DNA of 64,000 nucleotides. It comes from Pyrenochaeta sp. MPI-SDFR-AT-0127 (lineage: Eukaryota; Ascomycota; Dothideomycetes; Pleosporales; Cucurbitariaceae). The notes under the pieces are model-generated. The model did no database searches. It worked only from the letters and a program-made list of their open reading frames with translations, and was not told the DNA's origin. The DNA lies in contig JAGTJM010000001.1 of assembly GCA_020747015.1 (NCBI GenBank), positions 310,001-374,000 on the forward strand, given 5' to 3'. Positions 56,943 through 64,000 of this stretch are shown in pieces. The position numbers and the translations under genes were made by a program. Position 1 is the first letter of the stretch. Each line of letters begins with the position of its first letter.

Positions 56943-57935
56943 ATGCGCTTATTGATAGGCCTGTCGACCATCTTTGCCCTTGGCTCGACTGTATTTGCTG
57001 CTTGTTACTTTCCAAATGGCGGCGAAGTTGATTCAGATACCGCGTGTGATCCTAATGCGATAGAGTCTGCTTGTTGCTACGTTAATCAAGCGTGTCTTTC
57101 TAATGGCCTTTGTGTATCTGACCCCCATGACCCAGTGAAGGCGCGTCTTCACCGGGGGACATGTACAGATAAAGCATGGAGGAGTGGGAACTGCCCGCGA
57201 CAATGCCTTGGTAGGAGATGAGACAACCTGATGACAGTCATGGACCAGTCACTGACTTTGGTCTAGACATCAATAACAATGGTGTACCGGTGTACAGCTG
57301 CAATTCTACCAGTGTTGACTCCTACTGCTGCTACGACAATTGCGAATGTGCAACTCCATTTGAAGTCTTTTCGTTCAATCAGTCTCCAGCGGATGTTTAC
57401 ACAGTGACAATCATTGGGGAATCGTACACGCAAACGCACATCTCAACTACAGCAACTTCTGCAACATCCAGTTCAGCATCTGGTTCTGCACCAACCTCTG
57501 CTTCTATCGCTGTTGACGTCGCCTCTTCCACTATCTCAGCATCCACAACATCTACAGCCCCAGAGTCAACCTCGCAAAACTCCCTAAACACCACAGCTCT
57601 CGGTGCGGGGCTTGGTGTCGGCATACCAATATTAGCAGTACTTTTAGTTGGCGCCTTCTTTCTGTGGCGTCGCAAGAAGGCTGCTTCTGTCAGAGACGAG
57701 AAAAAGGAGACTCCTATAGAATTGAGCAACGAAGAATATCCGCTTCACACAAAGCACAATTTTTACGCGGATTCAGAAGTTCCGGGGTAAGAAGCTTATC
57801 AGTGCGTGCTCTTGGCTGTTCGCTGACAGTACTTGCAGAGATACAGGAGCTAATGAACTGTCTGCTACACAAGAAGGCCCATTTGAACTACCGACTACAG
57901 GAAGATCAACACCTCGTGGGCCTGGACAGCCGTGA
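56943..57935 (+). CDS. single-pass cell-surface protein with Cys-rich ectodomain and Ser/Thr stalk
   Basis: Exons 56943-57210, 57267-57786 and 57839-57935 (introns 56 and 52 bp); 294 residues. Signal peptide MRLLIGLSTIFALGSTVFAA, then a Cys-rich ectodomain (about 20-125; motifs ACCYVNQACLSNGLC and SYCCYDNCEC). A Ser/Thr-rich, probably O-glycosylated stalk (about 140-205) leads to one membrane span (LGVGIPILAVLLVGAFFLW) followed by RRKK stop-transfer residues. The last exon adds an acidic/Pro cytoplasmic tail. The layout resembles wall-stress sensors of the Wsc/Mid2 kind, although the Cys spacing is not a WSC domain. The family is common in filamentous ascomycetes but, to my knowledge, uncharacterised. 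Confidence 0.75.
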
Positions 57936-59148
57936 AGAGATAAACTTCTGCTACTAATCGCGTCGATTGGCCTGGCGGCAGACTGTTTGAGATACCAGTG
58001 GAGATGATCAGAGAGCTTCCCGATATGCAGCGGTTGAAATTCAACGTTGGTTGTAAACGAGGTGGAGCATCTCAGCAACCTTCACCAAAAATCAAAAATT
58101 GATCTGCGGGATGCAGACCTGGTATTCAGACGGGGAAGACAGGCGAAGAAACTTCAGTCCATCCACCTTTTTATGCGTGCGTGACGATGGTGCCTTTTTC
58201 AGTCCCTGATCTTCACATTATAATAACTGGGTACTTTCCCCACCTTCGTGTGGCGCAAGACTCGGTGACAGGGTCCCAAGCTCGTCTGTCGCATAAACTT
58301 CCCGAGTCAACGTAACCCTGCCTATCCACCTTCACAGCCACTTTGCCACACCTCCATCTCGGCATTCAGCTGCTCAAGGATCCGGCGCATGAATACTGCA
58401 AATATAGCTCGTGACACTAGCCACGAACTGGAGGGCGACCGAGGGACCTATTTTAGACCCAGAAGGCCTACAGGGGTGGGACCTGGATGCGACTGTCGAA
58501 GGTGTGGCGGATGACGGACGCAGACGCGTGTTACGTCCCAGGTTTTGTCAGGGTGGAGGAAGGGTTGTGATTCAGAAATTTCAGGGGAATCTCGAGGAAG
58601 AGGAAGGTGCTGTGGTAAGATGAAGATGTTCAAAGAGTTTACATGCAGGTGTGAGTGGAGAAAGGTGTGTGGTGAGTATTCGTTGGTTGAACTTGCGCAA
58701 GTGTGAAACATTATGTTCTGGGTTGAAACATCGAAGACGTGTAGATCGCGTGGACGACCGACCACGACATCAAGGAACACCAATCAACCAACAAAGCCGC
58801 CATCACTTGATCTGCCCGCACACCTACTGGACACTTGTGTTTTGAAACGCGCAGTGGGAGTTTATTTCAAAGTGGATAGTGATATTTCGTTTCATTGCGT
58901 GGCTATATGCCAGCTTCATTGTGATATAGACATCTTGCGAACCCAGCAAGTCCAAGTCCTCCCAGTATAGCGCCAGATATGCAATGCGAGTTGTTCGCAG
59001 AGTGTGCTCGAAGAAATGAGCGTGAAGAATGTACAACAAACCGGTCTCAGACCTCGTCCCCTATATGCAAAAAAAATCTCTGAAAGAGTGGTCGAATGTA
59101 TACGATCCGAATAACATCACCAAACATGTGTTCTTCGAGTTGTACATC
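57936..59148. other. convergent intergenic region
   Basis: 1.2 kb between the surface protein (+) and the AA11 LPMO (-). No gene supported; open frames of 60-110 codons on both strands lack features. Confidence 0.4.
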
Positions 59149-60324
59149 CTAGTACACGACGGGCATAGCCTTGGGGCTTGCGTATCGTGGTCGAACGATG
59201 CGACCATTGTATCCCCGCTTGGAAATGACCCCGTTGACGCATGAAGTGCCCGCAGCGACTGCTTGCCAGACCACATTGCCATTGTTGCAGAGGCCAAATT
59301 GCTTCTCGCCGTTGCAGACAACGGCACCGTTGGTTGAGCAAGTCGTCGACGCTCCGCCACCGGATGAAGGAGAGGATGGCTGTGCTGGTGTGCCAGTGCC
59401 GGGGGAGGATGGCGTGGTTGGTTTGGCGGGCGAGGGAGCAGTCGGATTCGCAGTGACGGTAACGAGTGTAGTTGAGGTTTGGGTTGGCAAAGGCGCGGCG
59501 CTGGGGACAACAGGTGCTGCGCTGGGTACAACAGGTGCTGCACTGGAGGCTCCTGGGGCGAAAACACCGCCAGGATTTGAGGGAGCAGAAGGAGCGGCAG
59601 TTGCAGAGGGGTTTCCTCCAGCAGCAGAGGTAGGAGCAGCAGAAGGCTCAGACGGGTCCGATGGAGTGGTACCAGAGGTAGTCCCACAGCTGCCCCCAGT
59701 AGGAGACTTGAGGTCGTTTGTGGCACCCTTCTGGACTACATCTCCAGGGCTAGGGAATTGGACCGCGAAATTGGCTACAGATTCGCAGGTGTCGTCAAGG
59801 TTAGCAACAAGCATGTCAGGAAGTGCTTCGAATGCTGTTTTATCACTGGCGCCTCCAGTAACCTCGATGGGTGCACAGTTCATGTACATCTCAGGTACTC
59901 CACTGAGCTTAGAGAACCAAGTCCAAGCAAAGGTCGCCTTTCCATTTGGAATACTGGCAGGAAGCTCGAAGTCGTATGATTGTGCCTGTGAGTCCACACC
60001 TGGGCATCCTCCCTCCATCGACTTAATGACCTTGAACACGGAATTCGCGGTGGGCTCCGTGTCCAATGTAACACTCAGCTGGCAAGATCCGCCACCGTGG
60101 ACTGCACTTCCCGAGAGTTCCATTGTTTGTTTTTCTCCAACTGCCATTGCGTTCATGGTAGAGACTGTGAACCCGTTTTGAGACTTGCAAGGGTACTGCG
60201 CTTTTGAAATGGGACCATTGTCGAGCTTATCAACACTGTATGGAACAGGTGATTTCATCAGAACGTGGGCATTGGTTGTGGCCAGAAGAGCCGTTGCTGC
60301 AAGAAAGACGGATTGGAACGACAT
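59149..60324 (-). CDS. AA11 lytic polysaccharide monooxygenase (chitin-active family)
   Basis: Single exon, 391 residues. Signal peptide ends TNA, leaving an N-terminal His (His20) as the first mature residue, as the copper histidine brace requires. The second brace His is in GSAVHGGGSCQ (His76). Other AA11 marks: SPVPY after the first His, GGCPG, and WTWFSKLSGVPEMYMNCAP. After the catalytic domain (to about residue 215) comes a Ser/Pro/Ala/Thr-rich linker. A C-terminal Cys-containing module (about 340-380, CSTNGAVVCNGEKQFGLCNN) resembles the X278-type module seen on some AA11 enzymes; this match is from memory and tentative. It should cleave chitin oxidatively using copper and a reductant plus O2 or H2O2. 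Confidence 0.88.
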   Translation of the reverse strand: MSFQSVFLAATALLATTNAHVLMKSPVPYSVDKLDNGPISKAQYPCKSQNGFTVSTMNAMAVGEKQTMELSGSAVHGGGSCQLSVTLDTEPTANSVFKVIKSMEGGCPGVDSQAQSYDFELPASIPNGKATFAWTWFSKLSGVPEMYMNCAPIEVTGGASDKTAFEALPDMLVANLDDTCESVANFAVQFPSPGDVVQKGATNDLKSPTGGSCGTTSGTTPSDPSEPSAAPTSAAGGNPSATAAPSAPSNPGGVFAPGASSAAPVVPSAAPVVPSAAPLPTQTSTTLVTVTANPTAPSPAKPTTPSSPGTGTPAQPSSPSSGGGASTTCSTNGAVVCNGEKQFGLCNNGNVVWQAVAAGTSCVNGVISKRGYNGRIVRPRYASPKAMPVVY

Positions 60325-61481
60325 ATTGATGTTAGAGTGGTTTGCTGTGCAAAGACTGTGTGTCTAAAGAGTGTGCAAGAAATGAAGAACGAAACTAGCC
60401 CAGCTAGAGAGAAAAAAGAATTGCAAATTCAAGGAATGTAGAGGATGCTGAGAGACTGTTCTGCAAATACAGCAATACTCGGTGGCTAAGAGAATCGACT
60501 TATAAGTTGTGCAATGCTGCACGTCCATCGCCACGCTTGCTTCCACCGGAGACTCATTTCGATGATCCTCTAATCAAACAGACAGTCTAGACGAGGACAG
60601 TCCGAATGCAAAACAAGGGACATGGAAGACGTAGATGCTCCACAATGGCGAGCGTTTACACTTTGAAACAGACGGTCCAGGTCTACTCCGGCTCTCAGCC
60701 AAAGGAACGGCAGTCCCGATACAGGGTTGACGCAGGTACATTATGCGTAAACGCCTGAGTAGGAAGGCTGTGGACGTTATCAACTCGAGGGTGACATGTG
60801 CTCGTCGTGGCCTTCAGGAGAGGTTTCGTTTCGATGGCTCATCTGGTCCGCCATTGGTTGAGGCTGGGTCGCTTAGCGGGCCGCCAAAAAATCCGGACCC
60901 CTGTGTTTGATGCCGCGTCGCATCTCGTACTGGACCATCCCTGCGATTGGCGACCGATTGGTGAGCCACATCCTTTCTCTTTCACGCCGTTGACTCTTCA
61001 CGTCCACAATTTGCTCCACCGCGGCTGCTCGCAAAGCTTGATTTCCTCTAATTTCGTGCAGGATCTGTCACATTCTTTTACGTGCAGCGGACAGGACTGG
61101 CTGCAGCAAAGCGGCAATTGCAGATCATGGCTTCCTGTCGTTTGCAACCCTGGGGGTAGGATGCCGCCTGCCGTTGCTGATCCGAAGGGAAGACTGCTTG
61201 TTTCAAGGCCTCTCGCTCGAGTTCACGCCCAATACAACCTCGGGGTCCTTGCATCCTACCAGGTACCGTGCTTTTGCGAGATCAGGACCAAGTTGTCTGT
61301 TTCCACTCAAGACCTATGGCCAACCGCCTACGGCGCTTGTTGAGCAAGGTTGCACTCCACAAACCTAGTTGCCCAAAGGCGACTGTTCTTCGTCAGCTAC
61401 TGCGCCACGATACGACAAGGTGCAGATATTGCCAGGCTTCGGGTACGGAAAGGGCTCATGCGAAACCGAACTGAGCCACAC
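60325..61481. other. intergenic region
   Basis: 1.16 kb between the AA11 start and the polytopic membrane protein's end, both on the minus strand. Contains a palindromic CTTATAAG near 60499-60506, about 175 bp upstream of the AA11 ATG, which may serve as a TATA element. A 181-codon plus-strand frame (60798-61343) starts at GTG and shows no features. No gene called. Confidence 0.4.
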
Positions 61482-63880
61482 CTAGTAGTAAAGCCGGCCT
61501 TTTTCCAGTTTGCGTAATGGTACACCGGCTGCAAAGGCGATGTGGCCGACATCCTCATCACCGCGCACATCGGCAACGTGAATTTCTACATCTTTGAGGA
61601 GCCTGGCGCGCTCCATAGCATCCAGCATGGTTCCACCTCGCGGAATTTTGACCCATGGATTCTCATAGGTCATGCTTGAGACGAAGCCAAACATCTCAGG
61701 CCCCAGAGTTCGGCGTTTGAGAACTAACGCCATAGTTCCGGTTATAAAGATGACAGTCGATGATACCAAGAGCAGAGCGAGCCATGCAGTGTTACATACG
61801 AATATCTCTTCAGACGTCGTAACTTTTGCTGTCGTTGTGGCTCCTATGAATGGCGAAACACTCTTCTGGACCGCCGCATCAAACAATGGCCACCAGTCAA
61901 AGAATGAGTTACTCGTTGCAGAGAAATTGCTGGGAAGGTATTCGTTGATATCAGTAACAGGAAGTGTGTCTGGGCCATACTGGGACAAATTCTGGGACAG
62001 GCTTCCGAAGTACCCAGTCGGTTGAATCGTGAGTTGATAGTAAGTGTTAAGTACAGCGCTCAATCGTCGTGAAAATATCGCCGGCTGTACAAGAGACAAA
62101 TTCGAATACGCAACATCCTCGGTGATATGCCCCGCTTGTTGTATGAAAGGAAACGCAGACGTGTTGGCTAGAAAACGCTCTGTTGGGCTTGATCCAACGC
62201 TAAATGTGACCGCGATTGGAAATTGTTCTGCAAAGCCTTGCATGATCAGGCCATGTTCGAAAGCTGTAAGTGCGGATGGTCGTGTATCTGTAAGGGAGTT
62301 TCTAAGTTTCTTTGCGGCACATTGGTTACCAACGCATTCGACCATTGCTTCGATATGCTTTTGGGCAAGCGTGCAGCGCGCAATGTTCAAACCAAACTCA
62401 CCGCTCTCAACGGAAGTCGCGTACATGGAGGTATATATGAGCTCCCGCTCGACCTTAGACTGCTCGGAGCTTAGACGACTTCGATTGACATGGCCGACAA
62501 AACCATCCAAACGCCCTAGTAGAGTGTCATACATTGGGTCCTCAGGTACCCATGCTGAGCCGAGGTTGGTGTCGATGAAGAATGAAGCTACCCTGCCCTT
62601 GGACGGCTCGAAAGGGTCGTTCTTGGATTTGTTGAACCACACTTGACCAGGCACAAGGTTTTCTAGCTTCGCAAAGTCTGTTTTGCCGTTGTTGGTGTCA
62701 TTGATACCTGGATAAGGCGTTTGATCGAAGCGTCCACATTGTACAGTAAGATAAGTTGATTCCACCGTGAAATTGGACTTGTCGGAGGTTGGAAGTCCCA
62801 CGATAGGGAGTCCGACTAATGACGAGTAAAGCTCCGGTTCATGTATGGATGGCACCACCACCCAACCTTCCGCATCAGCTGTGGTACTGTTGAGGTAGTC
62901 CAGATTAGGAATTTTTACATTGCCCCAAGGGTCTCGTGGTCCGTTTTTGGTCTCCACAGGTGCTAACAAGGCTGCAGTATACAACGCTCCCGCATCGGCG
63001 AACTTTCCACTGCCCACGTAGGTTGAAGCTAGCCCCCACATGGTTCCGCCAGGTCCTGTTGTCATATAACGCAGCTTCATGTCTGAAAAACTGCTTCTCT
63101 CCTGTCTCTGCATCAGTCGAAGAGACGCCTGCCCACCAAGAGGTGACAGTGCCCATAGGAAGAGGAGGTTGACTCCGACTAATGTTAGACGTTGCATGAC
63201 CAGTTGGCTTTCGATGGTCCCCCATACTGACTGGCTAGCCATAAGCAATTCCAACGTCTGATGCACAGGTCAGCCCCGAAAACAAACTGGAACACCAGCT
63301 TAACTGAACGTTCAAGTAATACAAACGATGGAAGATTCATCTCTATACGTACACAGATCTTCGCACCTTTCTCCGCAAGATATCGCGCAACCATTTTCAT
63401 GCTTCTCCCACTAATTGCCGCGAAAACGATGGGAAACATGGTGGGACCCTACCACAATCAATATGAATCTGTTACGGGGCTCATAGAGAATACTGACAAG
63501 ATCCATAGCAAACTCCACCTTCTTCCCGAACACAGAACCTTTGGTGGGCATGCCATTGAGTCTGATCACGGCTATGCCAAGAACTAGTCTAAGTCAGGCG
63601 TCTCCATGATTTGGATTTCTCATGATTGATACTTACGAATAAAGTATATTGGTAACAATACCAGAATGAAATCCCCCGCTGCATAAGTATACGAGAGCCA
63701 GTTGTGTGTCTTCAGGGGTTTGGCTTCCTCAGGCCAACTTGGCACTCGATCAACAGTTGTTGTCCAAGTTTTCGACTTTGTTTGTGCCAATTGCTGACTT
63801 GCTGGGTCTGACTCTTCCACGACTGAGCCCAACGCCTCTTGTCGGAATGGATTCCATCGCGAATGGATGATGGTACCCAT
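61482..63880 (-). CDS. polytopic membrane protein of unknown function
   Basis: Exons 63880-63637, 63583-63498, 63448-63353 and 63257-61482 (introns 53, 49 and 95 bp); 733 residues. All three joins preserve the frame. Hydrophobic spans: WLSYTYAAGDFILVLLPIYF running into LLGIAVIRL across intron 1, a segment GPTMFPIVFAAI, a segment LVGVNLLFLWALSPLGG, and near the C-terminus WLALLLVSSTVIFITGTMAL. Between the third and fourth spans lies a loop of about 430 residues with many N-x-S/T sites (NSTT, NLS, NRS), probably extracytoplasmic. The C-terminal tail is about 90 residues. Such proteins are frequent in filamentous ascomycetes but I cannot give a function or a named domain. The ATG at 63880 is the first in frame. 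Confidence 0.65.
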
Positions 63881-64000
63881 GGTTGCTGATGTGTTGCCTA
63901 CACCCGGTCAAGATGTCACCAGATCTCGAGGAGCGAGGATGTGGCTGACGGTTCGCAGCGAGCGAACGCAGTTCTTTTGGAAGACATTCATGCGGCACAG

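Noticed and set aside
59171..60181. 336-codon plus-strand frame opposite the AA11 gene
   Set aside because: The minus strand has the signal peptide, His brace and family motifs; this is a shadow frame.
60798..61343. 181-codon plus-strand frame
   Set aside because: GTG start and no domain; the product looks like random translation of GC-rich DNA.

Overview
The window looks like chromosomal DNA of a filamentous ascomycete. It has short spliceosomal introns (mostly 45-60 bp, GTAAGT/GTATGT donors), gene spacing of a few hundred bases to a few kb, and fungal-specific families: a Zn2Cys6 regulator, an AA11 LPMO, a CBM18-AA5 oxidase, an Adp1-type ABCG transporter, Swc3 and an Sso-type syntaxin. Overall style and protein character suggest Dothideomycetes, perhaps Pleosporales, but that placement is inference. 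I see no rRNA, tRNA, CRISPR or intact transposon. I joined exons by hand from splice consensus and reading-frame continuity; coordinates are gene spans and the exons are listed in the evidence.

Layout. 0.8-2.8 kb: a coiled-coil protein. 2.8-7.9 kb: a long gene-poor stretch. 7.9-8.6 kb: a small secreted protein with four Lys-Arg (Kex2-type) sites. 9.2-17.7 kb: an ABCG half-transporter with an EGF-like ectodomain, divergent from a class I/II aminotransferase, a small charged protein and a succinate-semialdehyde dehydrogenase. 18.0-24.8 kb: a secreted S41 peptidase and an eight-exon Zn2Cys6 regulator. 25.7-26.8 kb: phosphopantothenate-cysteine ligase (CoA synthesis). 26.8-36.2 kb: sparse, with one hypothetical gene.

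36.2-40.3 kb: a radical-copper oxidase carrying three chitin-binding domains, then a Ure2p/Gtt-like glutathione transferase. 41.9-46.4 kb: a 1,481-residue Pro-rich and Cys-rich repeat protein, the least familiar object here. 46.8-56.4 kb: mostly housekeeping genes (cytochrome b5 protein, nicotinate phosphoribosyltransferase, Sso-type t-SNARE, ABHD12-like hydrolase, Swc3). 56.9-63.9 kb: a single-pass cell-surface protein, an AA11 chitin LPMO and a polytopic membrane protein.

Functional links. The CBM18-AA5 oxidase (predicted H2O2 producer) and the AA11 LPMO (predicted H2O2/O2 consumer) could act together on chitin, but they lie about 20 kb apart and are not a cluster in the strict sense. The aminotransferase and SSADH are adjacent and co-oriented and could share an amino-acid/semialdehyde route. 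No complete secondary-metabolite cluster is visible. The best candidates for something undescribed are the Cys-rich repeat protein with its recently duplicated 204-bp unit, the Kex2-punctuated secreted protein, and a 9-nt microexon in the Zn2Cys6 gene.
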